Positions 48,792 to 57,756 of a stretch of DNA of 64,000 bases are shown piece by piece. Source of the DNA: Pseudogracilibacillus auburnensis (lineage in GTDB: Bacteria; Bacillota; Bacilli; Bacillales; Amphibacillaceae). The translations under genes and the position numbers were made by a program. A model generated the notes under the pieces. It had not been told where the DNA came from, did not search any database, and saw nothing but the letters and a program-made list of their open reading frames with translations. Position 1 is the stretch's first letter. Each line of letters starts with the position of its first letter. The stretch covers positions 186,001 to 250,000 of the forward strand of contig NZ_QJJQ01000003.1 in NCBI RefSeq assembly GCF_003201975.1, read 5' to 3'.

Positions 48792-48823
48792 AAGCAAACC
48801 CGATTTGGTGTTTGCTTTTTTTA
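48792..48823 (+). terminator. Riboswitch expression-platform terminator
   Basis: AAGCAAACC (48792-48800) pairs with GGTGTTTGCTT (from 48807), followed by a T run. It is placed to respond to the cobalamin aptamer just upstream. Confidence 0.85.
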
Positions 48824-48848
48824 ATAAAAAGGAGAGGAGCAACGTACA

Positions 48849-49250
48849 ATGAAAAAGTTTTTTGCAACTTTTATTACTTTTCTCACCGTTATTGTTTTAT
48901 TAATCGGGTGCTCAAATGAACCAACTACACCAAAAACAGAAGAAACGGAGCAACAGATAAAGGAAGAAGTAGTAGTAATAACTATTTCCATAGATAATCA
49001 GACTGAAATAATCACAGAAAAAGAATTGCCAATTTCAGATCATGATCTTTTAATGGAAGTGATGAAAGAGAATTTTGATATCGAAGAAGATGGCGGGTTT
49101 ATTCAGTCTATTGATGGAATTCAACCAGAAAATGGAGAAGAAAAGGCTTGGATTTATTATATAAACGGGGAACTTGCGATGGTCGGGGCTACGGAATATG
49201 TACTAATAGCCGGAGATAAAATATTATTTGATTTACAAGCTTGGGAGTAA
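48849..49250 (+). CDS. DUF4430 lipoprotein, putative corrinoid-binding
   Basis: A 133-residue lipoprotein. The signal peptide ends in a lipobox LLIGC (Cys at residue 21), followed by a Thr/Glu-rich linker and a DUF4430 domain (transcobalamin C-terminal-like; residues about 45-131, with EKAWIYYINGELAMVGATEYVLIAGDKILFDL). It starts behind a GGAGAGGAG site, directly under the cobalamin riboswitch. I infer that it presents a corrinoid at the cell surface to the membrane protein encoded next. A general cell-surface role cannot be excluded. Confidence 0.8.
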   Translation: MKKFFATFITFLTVIVLLIGCSNEPTTPKTEETEQQIKEEVVVITISIDNQTEIITEKELPISDHDLLMEVMKENFDIEEDGGFIQSIDGIQPENGEEKAWIYYINGELAMVGATEYVLIAGDKILFDLQAWE

Positions 49251-49255
49251 GATCA

Positions 49256-49765
49256 TTGAATACATATAAAATAACGTTACTCGCTATTTTCGCAGCACTA
49301 GGTGTAGTTGGCCGATATGCTTTTGCCTTTTTACCAAACGTTCAGCCTGTAACGGCGTTAATTATTATTTGTGGAATTCTATTAGGTCCTGGATCTGCAT
49401 TTTTATTAGCGATCTTAGTGACGTTCTTATCAAATATGTTATTAGGTATGGGTATTTGGACAGTGTGGCAAATTATGTCTTGGGGGTTAATTGGCATTAT
49501 TTGCGGAATTCTAGGTAAGTTTTTTAAACAAATACCGACCTATATCATTGTCATCATTTCTGTTATTAGTGGATATTTTTATGGATTTGTTATCTCTTTA
49601 ACGACCTATCAAGTAACAGGAAAGTTCTGGCCGTATTATATTATGGGATTACCGTTTGATACATACCATGCAATTGGAAATGCCGTATTTAGTGTCTTTT
49701 TATATCCGATCATACATTATTTATTAAAAAAGTATGCGAATAATCGATTCCATATTCAACAGTAA
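49256..49765 (+). CDS. ECF transporter S component, probably for corrinoids
   Basis: A small membrane protein (169 residues) with about six hydrophobic segments, starting YKITLLAIFAALGVVGRYAFAF and with PNVQPVTALIIICGILLGPGSAFLLAILVTFLSNMLLGMGIWTVWQI, typical of substrate-binding S components of energy-coupling factor transporters. I place the start at TTG 49256, eight bases after GGGAG, which overlaps the stop of the lipoprotein gene. The cobalamin riboswitch points to cobalamin or a precursor as substrate. No ATPase or T component is nearby, so it would share the general ECF module. Confidence 0.8.
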   Translation: MNTYKITLLAIFAALGVVGRYAFAFLPNVQPVTALIIICGILLGPGSAFLLAILVTFLSNMLLGMGIWTVWQIMSWGLIGIICGILGKFFKQIPTYIIVIISVISGYFYGFVISLTTYQVTGKFWPYYIMGLPFDTYHAIGNAVFSVFLYPIIHYLLKKYANNRFHIQQ

Positions 49766-49774
49766 GCCCGAGAC

Positions 49775-49826
49775 GTTGTCCATAAAGTAAAACGGCAAAA
49801 TGAATAGACTTTTTGGACAACTTTTT
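49775..49826 (+). terminator. Terminator after the ECF gene
   Basis: GTTGTCCA (49775-49782) pairs with TGGACAAC (49814-49821), followed by TTTTT. Confidence 0.75.
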
Positions 49827-49842
49827 AGGTAGATAGGCGAGT

Positions 49843-50080
49843 CAATTTCAAAGATAAAATCCATTCTTACTACTTATTGCCTGAAAGTGCGGTGTCTTGG
49901 GTCGCACTCACAATCATCTATCGAAAAATTTTTGCGACTGTGAATACTCGTTGTAATAAAGATTGTGCATTGTAGTAAGTGCAACATCACCTTTATCATT
50001 GTCTGTCCGCCAGCCAGTGTATTTTCTTTCATGTATACCAAATTTTCCAATATAAAAGAAGCTTTAATCTACATGAAAAA
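49843..50080 (+). repeat. Diverged repeat in spacer before ypbB
   Basis: The left end GAGTCAATTTCA resembles family C. Bases about 49946-49978 (ACTCGTTGTAATAAAGATTG, TGCATTG) are a diverged copy of the shared module. The right end is weak (CATGAAAAATATAG). No gene is visible in this 350-base gap; the ferredoxin gene (fer) found near ypbB in B. subtilis is absent. Confidence 0.5.
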
Positions 50081-50122
50081 TATAGTAAAATGAGTAAAAA
50101 AGACTAATAAGGGGGTGTGTCA

Positions 50123-51187
50123 TTGTTATTTAAATTGATTGTGCTAACATCTCAATTCAGGATGCAAAAAGAACGAACAATTTCGGCAATCTATCACTTA
50201 CTGAAAGGTAAACAATCGATCCAAACAATTCAAGATGCCCACTTATTTCAATTAGAGAAGTATTATGGGATTTATAAAAATCTAACGAGCCAAAGGTTCT
50301 TTGAAATAGTGAATAAATGTGAAAAAGACGGACTTGTTGTGAAGGAAGGGCATTATTATGGAGTAACAACGACAGGTGAATATTGGCTAAACAACCATAA
50401 AGCCCTGTTACAGGAATTATCCTTAGATGGTATAAAGTTTCGAAAGATGGACCAACTTTTCTTTTCCCGATTACTTTTACTCATCCAAGTATGGACAAAT
50501 AGTAAAATGACGCACTTCAAATTTATTCCGATCATTGAACATAAAGAAGTTGAACAATGGGTGAGGCTATACTATCAAAAAACAAAAAATAATCTTGATC
50601 ATTACTTACATACATTGTATGAAGAGTTTATCAGGCTCTTATCTAGTTTACCAACCAGCCATACGAACATATTTATTAATCAACTAACAGGCTATAAATC
50701 ATTTGGACTTTCATTGGAACAATTAGCAACTAAATATAAGATGAGTAAAGAAGATATCCATCTCATTACGGTAAGCGTTTTACATTTTATGCTCTTATCC
50801 ATCCTTGAAAACAAAGAGCAATATCCATTACTATATTCTTTTAAGGAAGATTTACATAAAGAAGACGTTTTAACTGATTCAGCAAAAGTAACAAAAAAAC
50901 TGTTACAAAGTGGGCTAACGATCACCCAAATAGCAAATAACAGGAGGTTAAAAGAAAATACGATTTATGATCACATCGTTGAAATGGCTCATAATGACCA
51001 ATCTTTTCCTCTTTCCACTTATGTTCATTTATCCGCACAACAACAAATTATTCGAGCAGTTGAACAAATCCAGTCTTTTAAATTAAAAGATATTAAATTA
51101 GCTGTCAGTAAGGAGATTACATATTTTCAGATTCGACTCGTTCTTGCAAGATGGAACCATTTTGATAAAAGGAGGGAGGAATCCTGA
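50123..51187 (+). CDS. ypbB: RecQ-associated helix-turn-helix protein YpbB
   Basis: A 354-residue protein encoded just before recQ in Bacillaceae. The C-terminal part has a helix-turn-helix resembling the helicase-and-RNase-D-like region of RecQ family members (LLQSGLTITQIANNRRLKENTIYDHIVEM). TTG 50123 lies seven bases after GGGGG; the GTG at 50117 is also possible. It overlaps recQ by four bases. Function is unknown; a role with RecQ is inferred from coupling. Confidence 0.85.
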   Translation: MLFKLIVLTSQFRMQKERTISAIYHLLKGKQSIQTIQDAHLFQLEKYYGIYKNLTSQRFFEIVNKCEKDGLVVKEGHYYGVTTTGEYWLNNHKALLQELSLDGIKFRKMDQLFFSRLLLLIQVWTNSKMTHFKFIPIIEHKEVEQWVRLYYQKTKNNLDHYLHTLYEEFIRLLSSLPTSHTNIFINQLTGYKSFGLSLEQLATKYKMSKEDIHLITVSVLHFMLLSILENKEQYPLLYSFKEDLHKEDVLTDSAKVTKKLLQSGLTITQIANNRRLKENTIYDHIVEMAHNDQSFPLSTYVHLSAQQQIIRAVEQIQSFKLKDIKLAVSKEITYFQIRLVLARWNHFDKRREES

Positions 51188-52731
51188 TACACGAGAAACA
51201 ATTAACACACTACTTACAACAATATTTTGACTATGACCGTTTCCAAGAAGGTCAACAAGAAATTATTGAAGATGTTTTAAATGGGAATGATGTGCTCGGA
51301 ATATTAAAAACAGGATCAGGAAAATCACTCTGCTATCAATTGCCGGCTAAGTTACTTCCTGGACTTACAATCGTTGTTTCCCCACTTATTTCCCTCATGA
51401 TCGATCAAGTTCGCCAAACGAAGGCGTTCCATTTTAAAGAAGTGGTTGCCTTACATAGTTTTCAACATCGAACGGAACGAAATCATATCATTCAACAGTT
51501 AGAACGGTTTAAATTAGTATATATTTCCCCGGAATTATTACAACAACGACCATTACTACATACTTTAACAACGATGGATGTCCGTTTATTTGTCATCGAT
51601 GAAGCACATTGTATTTCACAGTGGGGATATGATTTTAGGCCTGATTATTTACGACTCGGAGCGGTGATTAAAACATTAGCAAATCCTCCTGTCTTAGCTT
51701 TAACTGGGACTGCAACAAAAGAAGTACAGCAAGATATAATAACGATGCTCGGCAGACAGCAAATGAAAAGGCATATTTATCCAATGGACAGGGAAAATAT
51801 TTCACTATTAGTTCATGAAGTAAAAGAAGACGAAGAAAATAAAGTACAAATACTAACGAATGTACTAACAACCTATCATGTTCCAACCATTATTTATTTT
51901 TCAAGTCGCAAAATGGCCGAGCACATTGCTCAACAACTGTATATAAAATTGAACGATAGAAAAGTCGCTTTCTACCACGGCGGAATGGATACGATGGATC
52001 GGCTTAAAATTCAACAACAATTTATGGATGACCAACTAGATATTATTTGTTGCACAAGTGCTTTTGGCATGGGAATTAATAAGAAAAATATTCGTTTCGT
52101 CATTCATTATCATCTACCAACTCAAATAGAATCATATATACAAGAGATTGGCAGGGCGGGTCGAGATGGAGACGAAAGTGTCAGCCTTTTGCTTTATGAG
52201 CAGGGGGACATACATCTTCCGTTACAAATTATTGAAAATGAAATGCCTTCAGAAGCAGAAATAATGTTTGCAGCGAATCAGCTTTATCATTTGTATATAA
52301 ATAAGCAAGAAATTCCGACAAAAGAGGATATGATTGAACAATATTTTCAAGTGAATGAAACAAAATGGAGAATTTTACACTATCAATTTGAATCACATGG
52401 TATGATTGTTCATAATCAAATAAATTATAATCATCAATTGTGGACAACCTCCATACAGCAAATGAAGCAATTTTGCACAGATAGACTTGTGATGAAACGT
52501 AAAAAAGTAACAGAAATATATGACTGGCTCGTCTCTACACAATGTTTACGTAAACAATTATATAAACGGTTTCAACGAGAGGTTGAGCAAAAAGAAAGAC
52601 AGTGTTGTAGTAATTGCGGTTTTTCATTTTCGGAGTGGAATCCAAATGAAACGGCTGGAAAGATAACGGTCAAGGAGAAACTATGGCAAGACCAGTTGGC
52701 ATCATTGTTATTAATAGGAGAATCTGAATGA
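51184..52731 (+). CDS. recQ: ATP-dependent DNA helicase RecQ (RecS)
   Basis: A RecQ-family helicase of about 515 residues. Motif 0 (FDYDRFQEGQQEIIEDVL), Walker A (KTGSGKSLCYQLP), DEAH (VIDEAHCISQWGYDFRPDYLRLG), motif VI (QEIGRAGRDGD) and a zinc-binding C-terminus (CLRKQLYKRF to CCSNCGF) are visible; no HRDC. In this frame a stop lies at 51166, and there is no ATG, GTG or TTG before GTG 51292, which would remove motif 0. The best start is CTG 51184, eight bases after GGAGG and overlapping the ypbB stop; ATA 51187 is an alternative. Overlaps ypbD. Confidence 0.88.
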   Translation: MIHEKQLTHYLQQYFDYDRFQEGQQEIIEDVLNGNDVLGILKTGSGKSLCYQLPAKLLPGLTIVVSPLISLMIDQVRQTKAFHFKEVVALHSFQHRTERNHIIQQLERFKLVYISPELLQQRPLLHTLTTMDVRLFVIDEAHCISQWGYDFRPDYLRLGAVIKTLANPPVLALTGTATKEVQQDIITMLGRQQMKRHIYPMDRENISLLVHEVKEDEENKVQILTNVLTTYHVPTIIYFSSRKMAEHIAQQLYIKLNDRKVAFYHGGMDTMDRLKIQQQFMDDQLDIICCTSAFGMGINKKNIRFVIHYHLPTQIESYIQEIGRAGRDGDESVSLLLYEQGDIHLPLQIIENEMPSEAEIMFAANQLYHLYINKQEIPTKEDMIEQYFQVNETKWRILHYQFESHGMIVHNQINYNHQLWTTSIQQMKQFCTDRLVMKRKKVTEIYDWLVSTQCLRKQLYKRFQREVEQKERQCCSNCGFSFSEWNPNETAGKITVKEKLWQDQLASLLLIGESE

Positions 52732-53294
52732 AACAAGCAGAATTAATTAAAAAGATGTCTGATCAAGAACTAAAGAAGCAATTATTATTTTCTCAGTCGC
52801 TCTTTTTTATTTTGAGTATAATATTAAGTCTGTTTTTGTTTCCTAAGTTTTCTAATTGGTTCATGTATTTGGATGTTAATGTCAAACAAATTATTTATTA
52901 TGGATGTATTCCAGCAATCATTGTCGTATTGATTGAAATCGTACTCCATTACATCATTCCTAGACGTTTTTTTGATGATGGTGGAATAAATGAAAAAATA
53001 TTTAAAAACCAATCGATTGTCTCTATTTTTGTAATTGCTTTAGTCGTTGCTATTTCGGAAGAATTTTTGTTTCGAGGAGTCATTCAAACGACTTTCGGGT
53101 ATATATTTGCAAGTAGCCTATTTATCGTTATCCACTTCAGATATTTAACAAAACCGGTATTACTAACATTAATTATTTTGATTAGCTTTTTACTTGGGTA
53201 TTTATTTGAATTAACGGGTAACTTAATCGTTACTATCATTTTTCATTTTATCGTCGATTTTCTACTCGGCATTTTCATTAAATACAGTAAGTGA
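52728..53294 (+). CDS. ypbD: CPBP-family intramembrane metalloprotease YpbD
   Basis: A 188-residue membrane protein of the CPBP (CaaX protease/bacteriocin processing) family. The motifs EEFLFRG (in VVAISEEFLFRGVIQT), the histidine-containing LFIVIHFRY and the C-terminal HFIVDF are present. ATG overlaps the recQ stop (ATGA). The B. subtilis gene at this place is ypbD. Substrate unknown. Confidence 0.87.
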   Translation: MKQAELIKKMSDQELKKQLLFSQSLFFILSIILSLFLFPKFSNWFMYLDVNVKQIIYYGCIPAIIVVLIEIVLHYIIPRRFFDDGGINEKIFKNQSIVSIFVIALVVAISEEFLFRGVIQTTFGYIFASSLFIVIHFRYLTKPVLLTLIILISFLLGYLFELTGNLIVTIIFHFIVDFLLGIFIKYSK

Positions 53295-53305
53295 GGTGGT
53301 CATCG

Positions 53306-53608
53306 TTGCCAAATGAACAAGAAAATCAAGCGAAGAAATTGCAACAATTATTTCATGAAGTTGAAAAAAATGAACCAACTGAAAAAAAAGTAAAGGAAGA
53401 ACCTGATTTGATTGAAATTGATGTTCTAAATTTACCACCACGTAAAGAAGTACATCAATCTCCAAAACAAAAACTTACCATTAATTTGGATATACCTTTT
53501 GTTCGATTCCTTTTCGTTTTTCTTATTTTAGTCGTGATCATATTCGCTATTTATATAGTAGCAGGTAATCAAATTATGATGTTATTTACATCATTACATT
53601 CGACATAA
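53306..53608 (+). CDS. ypbE: YpbE-like membrane protein lacking LysM
   Basis: A 100-residue protein with a charged N-terminal half (KKLQQLFHEVEKNEPTEKKVKEEPD) and one membrane helix near the C-terminus (FLFVFLILVVIIFAIYIVAG). Its position between ypbD and ypbG and its layout fit the N-terminal part of YpbE, but the outside LysM domain of the B. subtilis protein is missing, and no remnant is seen before the next gene. TTG 53306 has GAGGTGG six bases upstream. The family assignment rests mainly on context. Confidence 0.62.
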   Translation: MPNEQENQAKKLQQLFHEVEKNEPTEKKVKEEPDLIEIDVLNLPPRKEVHQSPKQKLTINLDIPFVRFLFVFLILVVIIFAIYIVAGNQIMMLFTSLHST

Positions 53609-53627
53609 GATTGGGGGCATTACCCTA

Positions 53628-54443
53628 TTGATTATCATTATAGCAATCATCTTATTTCTTTTCATTATGTCATTATCTGTATACATGTTTTACGTTGCAC
53701 ATAATGATACGGTAACATACGAAAAAATATCTAGTCATAAAATAACGAAAAATTTTTCTGGTTTTACGATATTTTTTATTGCAGATATTCACCGTAGAAA
53801 CATAAAAAATCAAACATTACATAAAATCACAGAACAAATTGATCTTGTCCTGATTGGTGGCGATTTAATCGAACGCAATGTTTCGTTTCAAAAAATACGT
53901 AGCAATCTTAAAAAATTAAAAAAATGGAATAAACCAATTTATTTTGTATGGGGGAATAATGATTACGAAATAGACACATTTACATTTATTCAACTATTAA
54001 AAGAAGAAAATGTGGTAATTTTAGAAGATACACTCATAAACATATATAAAGGGACAGAAAAAGTTCAACTAATTGGATTCGATTATTATAAAGATATTAA
54101 TTTACAACCATTATTCGATTGGAAGGAAGTAGATGATTCTTTTACAATCCTTTTGACACATAAACCGAGTTCTTTTTATGAGTTAGAGCAAGCAAAAAAA
54201 GCACAAATTGATTTAGTACTAGCTGGTCATACTCATGGTGGGCAAATAAGAATTTTTGGTTTTGGCTTTTATCAAAAAGGTGGGTTAAAGTATCATCATG
54301 GAACAAACATATTTATTACAGAAGGATATGGATATACATTATTACCTTTTCGTTTGCAAACAAAAGCGGAGTGCCATGTTATTACTTTAGTGCATAAACA
54401 AAATAAAAGATATGATAGTATAGAAGGAAAAAAGATGATATGA
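53628..54443 (+). CDS. ypbG: Membrane-anchored metallophosphoesterase YpbG
   Basis: A 271-residue protein with an N-terminal membrane helix (IIIIAIILFLFIMSLSVYMFYV) and a calcineurin-like phosphoesterase domain: FFIADIHRR, LIGGDLIER, VWGNNDYE, LTHKPSSF and LAGHTHGGQIRIFG supply the metal ligands. TTG start at 53628, with GGGGG upstream. Corresponds to B. subtilis ypbG in order. Substrate unknown. Confidence 0.83.
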   Translation: MIIIIAIILFLFIMSLSVYMFYVAHNDTVTYEKISSHKITKNFSGFTIFFIADIHRRNIKNQTLHKITEQIDLVLIGGDLIERNVSFQKIRSNLKKLKKWNKPIYFVWGNNDYEIDTFTFIQLLKEENVVILEDTLINIYKGTEKVQLIGFDYYKDINLQPLFDWKEVDDSFTILLTHKPSSFYELEQAKKAQIDLVLAGHTHGGQIRIFGFGFYQKGGLKYHHGTNIFITEGYGYTLLPFRLQTKAECHVITLVHKQNKRYDSIEGKKMI

Positions 54444-54462
54444 TAAATTTATCATATTTACT

Positions 54463-54833
54463 TGAGTCAATTTCATAAATGGCATAATGGATGATGATGT
54501 ATTCGAACAATAACCTTTTCTTTATGTTGGATTGTTTGAAATGATAAACACTAAACAAGTTGCTTGTAGCGAAAGGCGACAACTCTTAAGGGATTAGCCT
54601 GAGAGGGAATGCGGACTAAGTGCACCAGCACGTCTTAAGGCTGAGACTGCACTTACTCGCCTCATCGAAGAGCATTTGCACTTCGTTCGTCCCATCGTAA
54701 AGATCTGTGACGTCATTAATACTGACACGTCCTATGCGTCGGAAGTCCAAGCCATGCCTTTGGTAAGCAACGGTTTCAGTCCATTATAATGTTCGGATTA
54801 ATCTTTACCTAATTAAATGATGAAATTGATTCG
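54463..54833 (+). repeat. Family C intergenic element, copy 2
   Basis: Begins 20 bases after ypbG with TTGAGTCAATTTCATAAATG and ends with the inverse TAAATGATGAAATTGATTCG. Inside lies a shared-module copy (CTTACTCGCCTCATCGAAGA ...). Inner inverted GTATTCGAACA and TGTTCGGATTA are also conserved with copy 1. No gene is visible. Confidence 0.75.
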
Positions 54834-54876
54834 TTAAATAGTAGCTAATTACATGTAATTAAAAGAGGTGGAAACA

Positions 54877-55803
54877 GTGAAAATAGCCGTCCTTTATGGT
54901 GGTGTTTCCAAAGAGAGGGAAGTTTCAATATCTTCTAGTAAAGGTATTATGGAAGCATTAAAGCAAAACGGGCATGATGTGATTGGAATCGATTTTCATC
55001 CGAATCAATTAGATGAAATAATTAACCTTCAAGTTGATATCGTTTTTATTGGATTACACGGTAAATTTGGGGAAGATGGTTCTATCCAAGGGTTGTTAGA
55101 TATGTTAAACATCCCTTATGTAGGTTCAGGCGTAATGGCATCTGCTTTGGCGATGGATAAATTTAAAGCGAAACAATTGTTTCAAACAGAAAATATACCT
55201 GTTGCCAAAGGAAATAAATACAGAATGACGAAACAAACGAATATCGAAGCTATTATTGATGATATTCATGCACATTTTACCGTTCCATTCGTCATTAAAC
55301 CGAATCGGGAAGGATCGACTTTAGGCTTAACGATTGTAACAGAGCAAGCTCAAACGAAGGCTGCAATTGAAAAGGCGATAAAAAGTGATGAATTTATTTT
55401 AGTTGAACAATTTATTAAAGGAAAAGAATTAACTGTACCAGTCATGGGAAAAATAAATGAAGAACAAGCTCTTCCGATTATTGAAATTATCCCTAAAAAT
55501 GACCTTTATGATTATGAATCAAAATACGCAGCTGGGGGTAGCGAACATATCATTCCAGCACGTATAAATGAGGAGCTTACGGAAAAAATTAAACAGTATG
55601 CTATAACAGCCCATCAAGTATTAGGATGTGAGACATACTCTAGAGCCGATTTTCTATTATCAGATGATGGTATACCATATATCCTTGAAGTGAACACATT
55701 ACCTGGAATGACGCCAACAAGTTTGTTCCCAGATTCAGCGAAAAAAGCAAAAATTAGTTATGCAGAAATGATTGAGCATTTTATTCAGTTAACGGTTCGT
55801 TAA
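54877..55803 (+). CDS. ddl: D-alanine-D-alanine ligase (short DdlB-like form)
   Basis: A 308-residue ATP-grasp ligase joining two D-Ala for peptidoglycan. The start VLYGGVSKEREVSISSSKG, GLHGKFGEDGSIQGLLDML, FVIKPNREGSTLGLTIV, YSRADFLL and ILEVNTLPGMTPTSLFP are typical. It is about 45 residues shorter than B. subtilis Ddl and lies before gudB rather than next to murF, so it may be a second, different ligase. GTG 54877 lies six bases after AGAGGTGG. Confidence 0.9.
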   Translation: MKIAVLYGGVSKEREVSISSSKGIMEALKQNGHDVIGIDFHPNQLDEIINLQVDIVFIGLHGKFGEDGSIQGLLDMLNIPYVGSGVMASALAMDKFKAKQLFQTENIPVAKGNKYRMTKQTNIEAIIDDIHAHFTVPFVIKPNREGSTLGLTIVTEQAQTKAAIEKAIKSDEFILVEQFIKGKELTVPVMGKINEEQALPIIEIIPKNDLYDYESKYAAGGSEHIIPARINEELTEKIKQYAITAHQVLGCETYSRADFLLSDDGIPYILEVNTLPGMTPTSLFPDSAKKAKISYAEMIEHFIQLTVR

Positions 55804-55856
55804 TTCTGCACTTAATCATGATAATCTTTTTGGGATAATCCTGAAGATATTTTACA

Positions 55857-55884
55857 TTGCATATTTGATTCAAAGGTGTATACT
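55857..55884 (+). promoter_or_regulatory. Predicted gudB promoter
   Basis: TTGCAT (55857-55862) and TATACT (55879-55884) are 16 bases apart, 59 bases before the gudB start. Confidence 0.5.
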
Positions 55885-55943
55885 AAACACTGAGTATAGC
55901 TATTATTTACATATTTTATGCGTTAATCATAGGAGGTAAACTA

Positions 55944-57224
55944 ATGGTAGCCGATAAAGCAGCAGATTCCAGTAAAGAAGTAAATGAAAAAATGGACATT
56001 TTAACATCAACAAGGACTGTTGTAAAGGAAGCGTTGGATAAATTAGGGTATCCGAATGAAGTATATGAATTATTAAAAGATTCACTGCGTATGATTAGAG
56101 TGAGAATCCCAGTACGAATGGATGATGGTTCAGTTAAAGTTTTTACGGGATTTCGTGCTCAACACAACGATGCAGTAGGACCTACTAAAGGTGGCGTTCG
56201 TTTTCATCCGGATGTAACTGAAACAGAAGTGAATGCTTTAGCGATTTGGATGAGTCTAAAAGCGGGGATCGTTGACCTACCATATGGTGGAGGTAAAGGC
56301 GGAATTATTTGCGATCCACGGGAGATGTCTTTTAGAGAATTAGAAAACTTAAGTAGGGGATACGTTCGTGCCATCAGTCAATTTGTTGGACCAACAAAAG
56401 ACATTCCAGCACCTGATGTATTTACAAACTCCCAAATTATGGCTTGGATGATGGATGAATATAGTCGTATGGATGAATTTAACAATCCAGGATTTATTAC
56501 AGGAAAACCAATTGTTTTAGGCGGCTCACACGGACGTGAATCTGCTACAGCTAAAGGGGTAACGATTTGTATTGAAGAAGCTGCGAAAAAGCGTGGATTT
56601 GAATTAGAAGGTGCAAAAATCGTTGTCCAAGGTTTCGGTAATGCTGGAAGTTTCTTATCTAAATTCCTTCATGAAGCTGGTGCAAAAGTAGTTGGAATTT
56701 CCGATGCCTATGGAGCTTTGTATGACCCAGAGGGATTAGACATCGATTATTTACTTGATCGCAGGGATAGTTTTGGTACGGTTACAACATTGTTTAAAAA
56801 TACAATTACAAATAAAGAATTGCTTGAATTAGATTGTGATATTTTAGTTCCAGCAGCTGTTCAAAATCAAATAACAGAAGAAAATGCGCATAATATTAAA
56901 GCAGATATTATCGTAGAAGCAGCAAATGGACCGACGACGATGGAAGCGACAAAAATTTTAACAGAACGTGGAAAGCTTCTCGTTCCTGATGTACTCGCAT
57001 CCTCTGGCGGTGTCACTGTTTCTTATTTTGAATGGGTGCAAAATAACCAAGGTTATTACTGGCCTGAAGAAGAAATAGAAGAAAAGTTATATAAAGTAAT
57101 GAAAAAATCATTTGATACTATTTATAATACGGCCCAAACAAGACGAGTTAATATGCGTTTAGCTGCCTATATGGTCGGTGTAAGGAAGATGGCAGAAGCA
57201 TCAAGATATCGCGGCTGGGTATGA
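55944..57224 (+). CDS. gudB: NAD-dependent glutamate dehydrogenase GudB
   Basis: A 426-residue enzyme that deaminates glutamate to 2-oxoglutarate. The active-site segments [17 protein letters not shown] (Lys), [37 protein letters not shown] and VQNNQGYYW are intact. No in-frame duplication disrupts the active site, unlike the inactive gudB allele of domesticated B. subtilis. AGGAGG precedes the ATG. The RocG paralogue cannot be excluded, but the ypdA-neighbour location fits gudB. Confidence 0.94.
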   Translation: MVADKAADSSKEVNEKMDILTSTRTVVKEALDKLGYPNEVYELLKDSLRMIRVRIPVRMDDGSVKVFTGFRAQHNDAVGPTKGGVRFHPDVTETEVNALAIWMSLKAGIVDLPYGGGKGGIICDPREMSFRELENLSRGYVRAISQFVGPTKDIPAPDVFTNSQIMAWMMDEYSRMDEFNNPGFITGKPIVLGGSHGRESATAKGVTICIEEAAKKRGFELEGAKIVVQGFGNAGSFLSKFLHEAGAKVVGISDAYGALYDPEGLDIDYLLDRRDSFGTVTTLFKNTITNKELLELDCDILVPAAVQNQITEENAHNIKADIIVEAANGPTTMEATKILTERGKLLVPDVLASSGGVTVSYFEWVQNNQGYYWPEEEIEEKLYKVMKKSFDTIYNTAQTRRVNMRLAAYMVGVRKMAEASRYRGWV

Positions 57225-57231
57225 ATGTAGG

Positions 57232-57560
57232 TATTCGGATTATCTTGTCGAAAGACAAAAATAATGTAGATGATATTAGCTAACCTAACAATGGAATATG
57301 CGAGACTTCTGGTCAGCTAGAGGCGGTTACGTCCATGTGACATATGTCAACACTATCACGCCTTAGGACTGCGGTTAATTCGTCCAACTAAACAGTTTTT
57401 TTCGACTGCAATTACTCCTTGCAATAAACATGGTGCATCAGAGGATAAGGCAGCCGGTCTGATGAAAGTGACCAAAGGAGCTTGAACAGATATCGCCCTT
57501 GTGCCTGTGGTGAAAACGAGTATATTCCATTTGGGTTATTGGATAAGAAAGCATTTCTAC
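57232..57560 (+). repeat. Repeat-containing spacer between gudB and ypdA
   Basis: Starts eight bases after gudB with GGTATTCGGATTATC, the left end of the family E element at 39638. Bases 57414-57445 carry the shared module (ACTCCTTGCAATAAACATGG, TGCATCAGAGG). No matching right end is clear. No gene is visible. Confidence 0.55.
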
Positions 57561-57609
57561 ACTGTTTTCCAAAGTTCTAATAAAAGCGTATCGTGCTAAC
57601 ATGTATCAT

Positions 57610-57650
57610 AAGTAGAGGATGAAATTGTAATGATTTTATGCTCTACTTTT
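57610..57650 (+). terminator. Hairpin with T-run before ypdA
   Basis: AAGTAGAG (57610-57617) pairs with CTCTACTT (57641-57648), with extra pairing inside the loop and Ts after. It may end transcripts coming through the repeat. Confidence 0.6.
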
Positions 57651-57756
57651 CTATTTCTGCGAAATTTTTGGCAAGAGAAATTCAGGATTGCTTGAAATTA
57701 ATATGACAGGCAACTTTTTTCGAAACAATTTGCTACAGATGGAGGAAATAATTTTA

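Noticed and set aside
57225-57600. Second complete family E element after gudB
   Set aside because: Only the left end is convincing; I could not find a matching inverted right end.
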